Origin: Mastigias papua
Taxonomy: Eukaryota > Cnidaria > Scyphozoa > Rhizostomeae > Mastigiidae
Reading direction: 5' to 3'
NCBI GenBank assembly: GCA_964019165.1
Contig: OZ025274.1
Span: forward strand, 6,588,368 to 6,652,367
DNA length: 64,000 nucleotides
Part shown: positions 1 to 11,596 of the stretch, in pieces
Position numbering within the stretch: position 1 is the stretch's first letter
Layout of the letters: each line of letters starts with the position of its first letter
Translations under genes and position numbers: made by a program
The notes under the pieces: model-generated
Seen by the model: only the letters and a program-made list of their open reading frames with translations
Told to the model about the DNA's origin: nothing
Database searches by the model: none

Positions 1-274
1 CACTACCACTATGTGTAAGTTTATACTATAACTTATATTGAAGAACAATACATGCTGATCAAGTACAAACACTGCTTTTTTTGTGCATAATACTAATACA
101 TAGCTAAAATACAACTTTTGTCAGGTGGATCGGCACCATTCTTTCAACTTAAACTCATGATATGCATAGCCTAGTAAAGTAAATGTCACTTAGCATGCAG
201 TGACAAAGTCTCCTATGATTTTTTATCTGCTTTTTGGGCTTTACTTTTGTTTATGATATTATTTCTTTCAGTGT

Positions 275-905
275 CATCCAATCTTTCTTGGAAAACCCAC
301 ATCCACTCCACTGCTAAACACGCATCTCAGAAACTTGGCTTCCTTTCTAGAGCCCGTAGCTTTTTCTCTCCTTCTCAGCTCCTGACTATATACAAATCTC
401 AGATTCGTCCTTCTCTGGAGTACTGCTCCCATGTTTGGGGTGGTGCTCCCAGATCTTCTCTACATCTTCTTGATAAAGTCCAGTCCAAAGCCATTCGTCT
501 CATAAATAATCCAAGCCTCTCCAAATCTCTCCAATCATCTCTCATCGTCGTCTGGTTGCAGATCTGTCCATTTTCTATCGATATCTTCATGGACATTGCT
601 CAATGGAAATCAAGAGTATTATTCCTGATCCCTTGAAGCATGTTCGACCCACAAGAAGCTCTAGTCAATCACACCCTTTCCAAGTCATACTATCCAATCC
701 ACGAACTCTTTCCCACAAATCTTCTTTCATTACAAGAACTTGTAAACTTTGGAACACCTTAACTTCCACTTCCTTTCCTGAATCCTACAACTTATCTTCC
801 TTCAAATTTAACATCAACAAACTGGATCTCATCTCCCTATCTAATTAACTTTCCTTTCTCTTTCTTCCTTTGTCAGGGCTTTGTTATAGGCTCTATTGGC
901 CTTTC
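275..905 (+). mobile_element. LINE reverse transcriptase 3' end, frameshifted
   Basis: This is the C-terminal end of a non-LTR retrotransposon ORF2, just after the reverse-transcriptase palm. The frame reads SWKTHI, then LGFLSRARSFF, then IYKSQIRPSLEYCSHVWGGA and LLDKVQSKAIRLI, a thumb pattern shared by Jockey/CR1-type elements. A frameshift lies near 535-600; the protein resumes in another frame with MEIKSIIPDPLKHVRPTR and reaches its stop at 848. A short 3' tail with an A-rich run ends near 935. The copy is 5'-truncated and dead. A pyrimidine stretch with AG just before 270 looks like a splice acceptor but I see no host exon joined to it. Family assignment is from remembered motifs. Confidence 0.8.
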
Positions 906-2109
906 CCTGACATTACATACTAAAAAAAAGAAAAAAATTATGAAAATGATTTGTGTTTGCTACTTACTCCATCCACTTCCTTTACGTATTTGATGGTCCC
1001 CATCACTTGGTTCTGTGGTCCCATGCGCTTTAACCATTTGCCCTGTGTAGTAACTGGTTATGCGTCATGCACTGTAAGTTTAAGACCACTGTTGGAAGTC
1101 ATGGGTATCTGTTATTGAGACTGGTGAAGTTATTGGAAGCTGCCCCATTTAACCCCTTCTTGCCCCATTTCTTCCCGCCAAAAGTGACTCAGTTCAAAGT
1201 GGTTTACATTATGTAGAAAGCAGTTTCATAAGTGGGAACAGAGGTTAACTATGTCTGGAGGAGTCATTTGCACATTGTAGCTAATCTAGGTATTCTAAGA
1301 ATTTGGAATGTTTTATTATTTGGAGCAAAACCCTAAAAGGCCATTTTTCTGCATCATTCCACCCCACCCCACCCTATAAAATACGTGGATATAGCAAACT
1401 GTTAGCATGATAGCACACAAAAGAAGTTAGTGCGATTCTAGATCTAAACCAACCTCAAGTATACATCATTAGTTTCGGTAAACTGTACATAATCTTCACG
1501 TTTGTCCTCGAAAAGTATACAGTATTGGTTCAGTTTTGCGTTGAACCAGGTAATGGTTCCAATGTGCCATTTGTCATAAAATGCGCATATCTTTCTCTCA
1601 ACCAACGGATCTTTTTCATATCTTTCTCAAACGATTTACTTTAGTTGACACTTGTTAAATCCGTGGAGGGAATATGTCTCCCAAACCCCAAACTTTGAAA
1701 TAGCACAGAAAGCTCTAAAGTTTCTTAACTCTTTCGTTGTAGTTCTAAAAGTTTCCTAAATCTTAACGCGTTTAGTGCTAGGTTGCTTATAAACTGGTTT
1801 CTTATTTAAAAAAACGTGTAAGTCTTAAATCTAAAGTCACTTGGCAAATCTACGATATTACGTTACAATCAAGGGTGTACCGAAATAAGGGGTGTGGGGT
1901 GTTTCACAGGGCTCAAAAAAGTCAAAGTTGTAAGACTACTACGCAAGTTTTGTTATAAAAATCCACTCTATAAGAATATCAAGGCTCAAAATCGCTACAA
2001 TGTAGGAATAATTTCAGAATAATGCAAGGCTCAAGTTTCAGGAAGGGTTAAATTGTTCTTTTTAGCTTCAGGACTGCAACGTAAGTAGCTAAAAAGAACA
2101 ATGAATAAA
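906..2109. other. No gene seen; AT-rich spacer with dispersed repeat
   Basis: No coding similarity was recognised on either strand. Most of 1405-1825 is a diverged dispersed repeat listed separately. The remainder has no clear structure. Confidence 0.5.
1405..1825. repeat. Dispersed repeat, diverged copy
   Basis: The stretch shares an ordered series of words with 6655-6860: GATCTAAA, then TTTCGGT, then TCTTCA, then CTCGAAAAG, then a TATTG-GTTCA block, then CTCTTTC-TTGTAGTT. Its end near 1795-1820 (TTTCTTAT followed by an A run and ACGTG) also resembles 5660-5690 and 26833-26863. I infer remnants of one old interspersed family with no coding capacity. Confidence 0.5.
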
Positions 2110-2660
2110 TACGAACTAGGCAATGTAACAAAGGAGCCAAACCGTATTACAGAAACAACGGAAACATTAATAGATATCATTATTACTTGAGAAGAGTCAA
2201 AGATTGAAAAAGCAGGGAGTATAGACCCAGGAATTTCAGATCATAATCTGGTATATGCAGTGATAAACCTAAAACGTAAAAGGAAAGGGCCACAGTTGAA
2301 GGAAGTAAACAATTATAGAAGTACAAACTTGAGAGCCATACACAATACACTTGAAAATACGCCATGGTGGGTTAGTTCTGTATTTTATGAGGCTGATGAT
2401 AAACTGAACTCATGAGAGCTGTTGTACAAAAATGTGATGAATGAATATGTGGGAACAAGAAAGACAAGGGTTAGAAGAGACTCCCTACCATGGATGACAA
2501 CTGATTTTTGAGGAAACTCCTCAATAAAGGTATAGATTATAAAAGGTTCAGCAAAAAGATAAAAATGAGCTCAATCATGAAAGGTATAAAAAAGCAAGAA
2601 ACTTAACAAGATAAACAAGATACCCCATGAGAGCAAAGAGAGAATGACGTCAAGATAGTG
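2110..2660 (+). mobile_element. LINE endonuclease fragment with stops
   Basis: The frame reads IEKAGSIDPGISDHNLVYAV, which matches the C-terminal SDH motif region of the apurinic-type endonuclease of CR1/L2-like LINEs. It is followed by TPWWVSSVF and by TRKTRVRRDSLPWMTTDF, the basic linker leading toward the reverse transcriptase in these elements. In-frame stops near 2189, 2413 and 2508 show it is dead. It is not contiguous with a reverse-transcriptase domain. Confidence 0.75.
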
Positions 2661-3289
2661 CCATGCTTCTAGCATCGAGTATGAAATTGCTTTGCAAGAA
2701 GAAATTGCAGAGGATACGCTCATACCTTCACGTGTAAGATCAAAGCAAAGAGCAAAAGGGGCCAGTGAACAAATGCAAATTAAGGATAGGCAATCTGACT
2801 GCTTAGTCAGTGGCTTATTTTGACTATTTTGATGGGGGGGGGGTGCACAAACGTGAATTTACCGACGAAAATGCAGGTCTTCCCTAATCCACGTTACATG
2901 TCTCCTAAATTTGACTGTTTTATCCTACAAAGTTTCCCCATTATCAAGTCTGCATATGGCTGTTGCCATGTTTACTAAACAGAGCAAACTCACTGCGAAT
3001 GCACCATGAGTTTATACCTGGAGGGCTTGTGACTTCGCTCTGTGACATAGGAGGACCCACCTTGGTAGGGTATGACACGGGAGAAAATTTTTAATTTTTG
3101 CTTTCTAGAATGACTAAAAAGGTACATCCCAGACTAAAATTTGATTGAATAATTTGGGTCTCAGAAGTGCTTCCAGGAAAAGTCTATAATGAACATTGAC
3201 ATGAAGGAGAAGTGCAAATTTATTGGCAAAAAGCGAGGAGTAAGCCCCTCTCCTCCTCAATGGCATTGGGCTAGCTTTAAGTTTGCCAA
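2661..3289. other. No gene seen
   Basis: No recognisable coding or RNA feature. A G run lies at about 2834-2843. The right edge grades into decayed copies of the neighbouring satellite. Confidence 0.5.
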
Positions 3290-3788
3290 TAGTTACTATT
3301 ATTGCCATTGTACCGACTAGTGCGCCTTTATGTTACAAGCATTTATCATTATTGCCACTTTATCAAGCAAAGTGCCTTAACGTACAAGTAATTTTTATTG
3401 CTATGCTACCGATCATATCTTGATGTTACTAGGTTACTAGCAATTATCATTGCCATACTATTGACTAGAATTCCTAGCAATTACTGTATTTTAACCCAAC
3501 CAGAGTATGTAATATTACATAAAATTCCTGCTGCAATGTTACCGACCAGGGAATCCTAATGTGGTACTAGTAATTATCATTGCCATTTTAATGATTTAGC
3601 ACGACCTCATGAAGAGCAATAACAGATATATGATTGCTTAATTGCTAATTACTACCCACTGACATGTCTACACGTGATCTTTTGAGTGATTTTAGTTTAA
3701 TGAGAACCAATCTGTAATACAGTCTCTATCTTACGAGTTGATCTGAATCCACGTTACGCTGATATTATTACACCATTTTACCCACCAG
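3290..3788. repeat. Decayed flank of the 48-bp satellite
   Basis: Irregularly spaced copies of the satellite words (attgccat, a TTTTAC/TGTACC variant, GACTAG/GACCAG, TTACTA, CAATTA) recur with variable spacing and many substitutions and indels. They grade into the regular array at 3789. This is a divergent array edge outside the homogenised core. Confidence 0.6.
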
Positions 3789-4375
3789 AATATCTTAGTT
3801 GTTACTAACAATTACCATTGCCATTTTACTGACCAGGATATCTTAATTGTTACTAACAATTACGATTGGAATTTTACCGACCAGAGTATCTTAATTGTTA
3901 CTAACAATTACGATTGGCATTTTACTGACCAGAATATCTTAATTGTTACTAACAATTACGATTGGCATTTTACCGACCAGAGTATCTTAATTGTTACTAA
4001 CAATTACGATTGGCATTTTACCGACCATAATATCTTAATTGTTACTAACAATTACGATTGGCATTTTACCGACCAGAGTATCTTAATTGTTACTAACAAT
4101 TACGATTGGCATTTTACCGACCATAATATCTTAATTGTTACTAACAATTACGATTGGCATTTTACCGACCAGAGTATCTTAATTGTTACTAACAATTACG
4201 ATTGGCATTTTACTGACCATAATATCTTAATTGTTACTAACAATTACGATTGGCATTTTACCGACCAGAGTATCTTAATTGTTACTAACAATTACGATTG
4301 GCATTTTACCGACCATAATATCTTAATTGTTACTAACAATTACGATTGGCATTTTACCGACCAGAGTATCTTATA
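3789..4375. repeat. 48-bp satellite with 96-bp higher-order period
   Basis: Twelve full 48-bp units start at 3789, 3837, 3885, 3933, 3981, 4029, 4077, 4125, 4173, 4221, 4269 and 4317, plus a partial one from 4365. From 3885 on, the first bases of successive units alternate strictly between AGTATC and AATATC, and from 4029 the preceding junction alternates between GACCAT and GACCAG. The evolving unit is therefore a 96-bp dimer. The inner units are nearly identical while the first two differ, as expected from recent unequal crossing-over in the core. Each unit carries a small inverted pair, AATTGTTA and TAACAATT. It is not a CRISPR array, because there are no unique spacers. Confidence 0.95.
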
Positions 4376-5595
4376 CTACTGATAATCATTATTTTCTGTT
4401 GCCCATTGCATTAACATTTGTGCAAGTGGTATGATTTTACCGAAGATCTGCACATTTACTAACCATTTACAGTATCAAAAAGTGGGGGGTATACCACTCC
4501 CCCATACCTCAGGTATGCCTCTGTGTTTAATGCTTACGTTTCATGTTCTATTAGTTGCTTAGTTGTGTTAAAATCTGAACAGCATCAAATGCTGAAAGCT
4601 TTATACTTTATTCTTTACTGCTATTTTATGGAGCAAAGGCACTTTGAGCAGCAACCAAATGAGTAGTAAATTGCCTTGGTAACAAACTAGGTTGTGTTCA
4701 GCAAGAGAGAATTGCAAAGATACTCTTTTGCGCATTGCACTAGGAAAAGAAACGCAAAAAGGCATTCAGTTTAAAAGCATTTACCCTTTATTTCTTATTG
4801 TAAACAATTAATTATTCTATAACAAGTATGTAACTTACAAATTACTTCTGAAAAGTAATCAGATACTCCTCTAAATACAGCATTGTGTAATTTGATTGCA
4901 GTTACAACCCAGATCTTTTTTTTTATCATAGTAAAAAGATTAAACATAAAAAGATACAACCAGTATTACAGTTGGCTGTCCCAACCAAAGTGGGAAAGGA
5001 CACCTAGTCATCTAGTCCCCACCTTGGATGAGACTTACAATTTCAACACCTTACTTTACATAAAAGAAATATACACAGAAAACATCTGAAATAGCTTGGT
5101 GCCAAATAAAATAAGAAAGCAACTATAATAAACTTATTCCCAGCCATTTGGTTGCATCTCAAATTAAATTTATCTATTTGGAACCAAGCTACCCAGATCT
5201 GCTATTGAGGGCTTCACACCTTTCACATCTAATGTTCGCAATGCTCTTTCTCAAAGCTTGGCAATCGTAACCGCCTACACGTAATTTTTTGTAAGAGAGT
5301 TTAAAATGACCCCAGTACTCAAACTTTCATAATAACCTGTCAATTCCAGTACTCAAACTTTCTTAAGACTTTCTTAGGGCAAAAACTGAATTTCTTGGTT
5401 AACAGAACTCAACACAGTACATTACACGTGCTTTTAATCTGAACATTTTGGAGAAAATCATATTTCCTTTGTATATACATACTATTGGATCTGTTAATAA
5501 GTTGTTGAAGTGCTTTTCCTGACTATCTCTAATTGGTCACAGGATGAAATTTATCCATAGTTTTGCTTGTTTATCTTTATTGGGTAAAAGCAAAT
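4376..5595. other. No gene seen
   Basis: AT-rich sequence with short open frames only. The word AAAAAGTGGGGGGTA near 4477 recurs near 7934, which suggests an old interspersed repeat, but no boundaries could be drawn. Confidence 0.5.
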
Positions 5596-5692
5596 TTTTA
5601 AACTTTCTTAGGTTTGCAAAATCCAGTACTGAACTTTTTTAACTTTTCGACGAATCGAGTAACACTTTCTTATAAAAAAAATACGTGTATGT
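5596..5692. repeat. Dispersed repeat, second copy
   Basis: This copy reads ACTTTCTTAG, then CAGTACTGAACTTTTTTAA, then TTTCTTAT with an A run and ACGTG. The same ordered words occur at 26763-26865, inside a DEPDC5 intron. It is non-coding. Confidence 0.55.
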
Positions 5693-5861
5693 TGGCATTT
5701 GAGCAGGAATTAAATGCCTTGTACTACCTCTAATTGGCTTCTCGCCATTTGAGAGTAGGTACCTGACTGGCACTAATATTTTCCCGATTCGTACTCGATG
5801 TTCCAGCGATACTAAGGGGCAAAAGTGGTTTTCGGGAAATTGTACTTTATGTTATAAGATA

Positions 5862-6973
5862 CCTTATTTCCTCTAATAATTAATCGCCGCGACGTTTATC
5901 ATAAAAGGTAACTCTTGAATGTTGCGTTTAATAGATGACGTCGCTCATCAGAGGGCAGCGTTCATTCCAAAAGTGAATTATGTGATAAAAGCAGACTTTA
6001 AGCTTTTCCTAAAGAATGTAACAAAATATTGTGCGAAAAATGTTTTAGAGGCCACGTCACAATGGATGTGTTCATGTTATGAAAATATCATAGAATATCA
6101 ATGCTACTGTCTCCGCCATTTTCATAGTCTATAACATAACAACTTTAACAGCCATCCTTGAAGACTTTAAAGATTGAAAAGGGGTATCAGAAAATTGATT
6201 TTCATCCAGTGTCTCCTGAAGAAATTGGTTTGCCCGACCTCTCACCCATACATAGTCCTGTGTAAACCACATGACTCGAACTACATGATGAAATTCCCCT
6301 TGTTTTTACCGACAAGATTCTCTCAACTGATTCAAGGCTGTTCTCAGGAGTCACTTTATGGAGTGGTCACTGTGAAGGTTTACTTCATTTGTGTTTGTGT
6401 TATGTGATGTGTGATGTGTGTTGTGTGATGTGTGTTGTGTGTTTTGTTTTAGTGCTCCCTGAACTTAAACCTTGTAGCGTATTTGACTGTAATGTTCTGT
6501 ACATTTTAACTGAATTTATTAAAAAATTATTACACGCTTTATCTTTTATAAGGAGCCTGGCTCAATGCTTCATAGTATAAGCTGCGTAATTTTTGGCCAC
6601 AGTGTAGTACTGTAAGTTTCAGAAAATTTATTTAATTTAGTAAAGCGAACTTACACTATTAGCGCTATGTCAAATAGAAAACATCAGTGCGAGTTAAGAT
6701 CTAAAACATTATGTCCATATCGTTAATTTCGGTTAATCTTACGTAGTCTTCATTTTGATACTCGAAAAGAATGCGGTATTGGGTCAACTTTGCCTGTTGA
6801 AGACAGGGCAGAAATTTATAAGTTATTAGACTCTTTCATTGTAGTTGTTAAGTTCCGTGGGTTTTGTCCTCGGCCAGACGAACAGCGTTTGTAGAAGGCA
6901 GCGTTTGTTAGAGGGCAGCGTTTATCGGCGAGCGACGTTTATCAGAAAGCAAAGTTTATCAGAGGAAATACGG
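5862..6973. mobile_element. Possible TIR element with subterminal tandem repeats
   Basis: The left end reads CCTTATTTCCTCTAATAA. The right end, reverse complemented, reads CCGTATTTCCTCTGATAA. They agree at 16 of 18 positions, which gives an inverted-repeat pair about 1.1 kb apart. Just inside the right end is a degenerate tandem array built on a GCGTTTATCAGAGG-like unit; a few related words lie inside the left end. No transposase is recognisable in the interior, so a non-autonomous DNA transposon is the best inference. No clear target-site duplication was found, so the boundaries are provisional. Confidence 0.45.
6886..6968 (+). repeat. Degenerate 16-18-bp tandem repeat
   Basis: Five imperfect copies follow one another: CAGCGTTTGTAGAAGG, CAGCGTTTGTTAGAGGG, CAGCGTTTATCGGCGA, CGACGTTTATCAGAAAG and CAAAGTTTATCAGAGGA. 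The array abuts the right terminus of the candidate element at 5862-6973. Confidence 0.7.
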
Positions 6974-9395
6974 CATGCATTTTCGGAGACGGCATTTTAC
7001 AACTCAAAAGATATGTAACATTTGCTTAACACTTTACTAGATGTCATGCGCGGATCAGATTACACACTGTTTATGTACGCGAAGTCGTCCACATGAGTAA
7101 CATTTTCTCATCTCTCAGAGTAATGCGGCATTTAATCGAAAAATGACAAGTGGATAAGCATACTTCATTATTCTACGAACACTTTGATATAATATTCAAC
7201 ATGGTTTGTAGAAGTTCTTCGGCATATAATCCAGTTCCAAAACTCTCACTTGCGACTTTGCCCATTGTTTCGGCCTATTGATTTGCCACACTTTTTCGTT
7301 GGTGAATGAATAAGAGCAGTTTCTACAAAACTCGTTTACAAATCGAGAAAATGACAGGTGAGGCTGAATAGTTTAATTATCAAGGACTATTACAGTATAA
7401 ATTATCATAATATATTTCTAAGATTTCTGGCATATAATTTACGTTTTGTCTATAGCACAATATGCTGCTTCTCGGGTGAAGCGCAGTCACCCCTGCGAGG
7501 TATTTTGCGGCAAAACACGAGCTATATACCCGCCAATCTTCGAAACAAGGGTGTCTTTCATGTTGCAGACGGCTAGTTCTACGCAGAAAATTCTGGATAC
7601 GTTAAATTTTATCTCAGGAACATTTCTGTTCTTCGTACTTCTTCGATACTTTGATTTCGCAGTTTGTGCCGATGATGAGAATGACTCAGGATTAAGTCCT
7701 GGATATACATCTAAGTTTGCACCCCTATAGGCGTATCACAAGAACCCTACCGGTAACACACCCTAATTGATTTTTAGAACTAACATTTCATAATGTTTGA
7801 AAAGGGAATAGAAAATAAAATAGAACGTAGCTGCCCCATTGGTGTAAGTTTATTTACTCCAAAGTAATATCCTCTGTGACAATTACCAAACAATATATGC
7901 ACAAAAGTCATACAGTATCGGTCCTGCCAAATAAAAAGTGGGGGGTACACATAAAACGTTGGGGCTACGGGCGATAAAATTGTTTGATAAAGGCTAAGAA
8001 AATCACTGGTATGTAAAGCGTGAGGGCTGAAGCCCCAGCCCACCAGCTACACCCACCAGTCATAAATCACTATGGTACCAGTTACATTTTCAAACCTCAA
8101 ACTGGCTGAAATGACCCGTTATTAGGCCTCATCCATACAGGAGTGGTTAAGAAAGTTTGCACCAGGGGTATTTGATAATTTTATACCAAAAGTTGCACCA
8201 AAATCAATGTCAAAAAATTTGAAAGTGCCATAAAAATCAAAATATCTGTGAAAATGATATGAGAGATCAAAGCCTTGAATATAGTGGTAAAGGTAAACAA
8301 AACTATAGAGGTGATAAAAGGAAAACAATTCAGACTATGCTAATAGACCCATATACCAAGAAAAATGAAGTCCTCACTGAAGATTTACAAGTGTGAGACC
8401 ATTTCTACTCTTATACTAATCCCTGGCCTTACCACTGCCTGCAGTTTTTATACAAAGATCAGTACACCTGACATATTTAGGGATTTTAGCTCCTCACATC
8501 TCCAACTTGTCCTCTCTTGCAATTATAAACTCTTTACAGTTTAAATAAATACATTTATACCTACATACACATATACCTTACTGATGTAAGCACAGCTTAT
8601 TCATTTGCTAGAAATTTTGCTGTTTAACAGAGAATCTCAGTGTTTAAATACACAATTGAATAGTTTTATGCACTGTCCATTCATAAATTGAGCAAGGAAC
8701 TCTTCCAGCAATTGTCTACAAAATATTATCAAATGACTTTCAGATAGTCATATTATTTCCAGGTTTTCATGTTAATACTATACAAAAAGTAACAATATTC
8801 ATTGAGGTAAGTAATGCATTTAAGAGAACACTGAATCTCTGCTACATGTGCACTAACTGAGGAAAGAATAACAGATGTGGCCAGTTACAATGTCAATATG
8901 TTATTGATACTATAGGATAACTTCAATATGTTCAATAGTGCATATCATGAACTTGCATCAGCATACAAACAACCCCTGATGGAATATTGTCTGAACAAAC
9001 AAATGAGAGAATTGAATGGGCAATAGAAATGATTTATTTTCAATAAAGGTCTATAGAAGTCTATAGGAAACAGTAGCCTTAAGATCTTTGAAACAATACA
9101 AGAAAATAGGGGCTAAATTGACTGAGGATGGGACTAATAATTGGATGTGTGCATGCATCTTTGTATGCATGTATTCATAATAGAGCTCACTGTAATTGAT
9201 GCCATTATCAATCTGACAAAGGGATTGCAGCTATACTGTCAGAATGCAATCATGTAATTGCAATTTTCAGAACAACAGAAAACTATGAGGACTTGTAACT
9301 AGAACTGCAAGATATCACAAATGAGATCAATACATTCAAAACTCTCATTTGATCATATAAACTAAGAGACTGGATGGCTTTTAGGTGGTCACTAG
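6974..9395. other. No gene seen
   Basis: No recognisable coding region, RNA gene or bounded repeat. Around 7925-8050 there is a G-rich repeat-like patch sharing AAAAAGTGGGGGGTA with 4477. Open frames are short and without family resemblance. Confidence 0.5.
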
Positions 9396-9635
9396 AAATT
9401 CCTGGATCTTGCAACTGACATAGAAGGGGCAATTGGAGCCTACACTTGCAAAAGGTGCAAGTGCCCAAAAGACAAGAAACAGGACATGGCCTTTACACAA
9501 CGGTCATTCTGTGACAGTAGTCAATATGCAAGGACCTACAAGATCAATGATTTGTCCCACAAAAAAGGAACACTTGAGTCCAAATCTGGATGCAAAGCAG
9601 GCGCATTTTTCAATGACTTCCTATTGATCACATAG
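9396..9635 (+). other. Unrecognised Cys/Lys-rich open frame, 79 codons
   Basis: A frame open from 9396 to a TAG at 9633-9635 contains YTCKRCKCPKDKKQDM near its middle, then SFCDSSQY and KSGCKAGAFFNDF. The C-x2-C-x-C cluster could be a metal-binding knuckle from a decayed transposon protein, but I cannot name a family. No convincing start codon or splice context was seen. It may be chance. Confidence 0.2.
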
Positions 9636-11029
9636 TTATCCACACTCTGCATCTCTTCTTGCGCTCTTGCTCATCACACTCACAGACCATTTGCAAGCCT
9701 TGCTTATATTACTTCTTTGAGTAGCAGATGTAATTGAGAAGACAAGACGAAAGGTTTCACCAATATCTTTGATACGATAAACACAGATACCTACGAAAAG
9801 TTTTGAATGAGAAGGAGGGGCCGTAAATTCCTCGTAGAATCCTCTAGATTCCTTCGGTGCAGATTATGGGTGTACCGCCATCTTTGGTTTATATGTCCGA
9901 CTAAGTGCGCATGCGCATATCTTTACGTTTGATTTTTGCGAGATGTTACAAATCCTATACTCATCTTTTCCCATGTATATACAAATATAGTTTTAGTATC
10001 ACTTGTCTATGGTTTTATGGTACTTGTGAACTCTAAGGTTTCTTTCCACAACAATAAGACTTTTCCACCAGTAGGACACTGTATAGGTATGTCTGGGGCG
10101 GACAGGGGGTGCGTGGAGGGAGCTCTGGGGCTCACCCATCTTTGCTTAAATGACCAGAGTTTTTCAGCAAGAAGGCTTTACCTCCCTTCCAAGGAGCGTC
10201 TGCTATTTTTGTGAGCTCTAAGTTTGCTCTTGTGAGCCAATTTTTTTATACGGTGTTACAAATATGTTACATCAATTACGTACAACTTTTCGTAACCTTG
10301 CATGTATCGAAATCTTAGGAGCGGTTATGGGTGTGGTCCATAGAATGGCTTGCAGCACAGCCTCCCTTGCTAGCTTTTCAGGACAGCACCAATGGTTTAA
10401 AGATTAATATCAGTGTAAATTAGGCCCAAACACACAACACATATCATTATTGTGTGGTTACTATGATTGTCTTTTATTGCAAGGACATATTAGTTATGGA
10501 TCTTAGCAGCGAACTCATATGTAGAGTTCCCTTCCCCATCAGTTGGTTTCCCCTTAGTGGCATACTGACCTGTCAATTGGTTCAATACAGTATGCATTCT
10601 TTCAGTTTTTCTTTCAGTTGTATGATTTATACAATTCTCTGCGCTAATTAAAGCCACTTTCCATAGACCTTGTGCTCAGCGATGTATTTGTAAGAATTGC
10701 AGTCTACATCTAGCAAGTGTTATTTTGCCAAGAAGTTGAATCTGCCAGGTTAGAATAAACCCTGAAGGCAGCCCTAATCTGTAATGAGATAAAAGGTTCC
10801 CAATCACCAAGCCGCAGACCGGTGCCGGTCCATGGATCAATTGGTACTGGACCTCAGACCGAGCACCAAGCCGAGAAATAAGTACCCATTTCCGTTATGG
10901 TCATATTCCGAACCTGAAGAAGATTTTATTTTAAAAATTGACAGGACTCTTTAGGTTGCATCTGGGTGACTTGAGCGCTAAAAGTATTTCCCACGAATTA
11001 GCAAAGTGAGCAATAAACAGACGTCTTAG
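9636..11029. other. No gene seen
   Basis: No recognisable coding region. A GC-richer island around 10075-10145 and another around 10810-10870 (rich in GGTCC/GGACC words) are probably repeat remnants, without detectable ends. Confidence 0.45.
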
Positions 11030-11593
11030 GCTATGTTCACATTGCTCCTGTCAAGTACTGAGGTCTGGGACGTAGTTAGTAGGGGATTGGACCCGAACAT
11101 TCTTCAATTGCTTGATTAGTCTTCGGTTTACGTTCACAAAATAAGGTTATGCTTAACACGTTTCACGAGTCATTATGTATATATTTTGCATATAATCACG
11201 TTTGTATGTAATTTCTCAACTTGTCTACTCTCTGGAATTCACAGCTCCGTATTCGTTTTTACCCGTTTTCATTTCGATCCGTTTTGCCTGTTCACATTGC
11301 TCCGGGTACATTTGAATACGCTATGAAAACGACAAGTGTTCACATTGCTCCCCTCCAGGTACAGCGGAAATCGGCATGATATTGAGTCTTATACTAGCGT
11401 TTTCAAAAGTATCCGTTTGCGATGTTCACACTGCACTTTTGCGTTTTCAAAAGTCTCCGTTTTCAAAAGTATCCGTTTTCAAAGTGCGTTTTCAAAAGTC
11501 TCCTTTTTCATAGCGGAGCAATGTGAACGCAGGGCAAAAACGGATACTTTTGTATCCGTTTTCATATGAATACGGAGCAATGTGAACGGGGCC
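11030..11593. mobile_element. PIF/Harbinger-like MITE, 564 bp, TTA duplication
   Basis: The left end is GGCTATGTTCACATTGCTCC. The right end, reverse complemented, is GGCCCCGTTCACATTGCTCC. They agree at 18 of 20 positions. A TTA trinucleotide flanks both sides (11027-11029 and 11594-11596), the target duplication typical of PIF/Harbinger elements. No transposase frame is present, so it is non-autonomous. The interior repeats the terminal word TTCACATTGCTCC (about 11291 and 11339, a variant at about 11425, inverted at about 11514) and a CGTTTTCAAAAGT-TCCG word several times between 11396 and 11510. It therefore looks built from reiterated terminal sequence. Confidence 0.8.
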
Positions 11594-11596
11594 TTA

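Noticed and set aside
3789..4375. CRISPR-like regular repeats
   Set aside because: The 48-bp units are head to tail with no unique spacers, and the context is a eukaryotic genome; it is a satellite.
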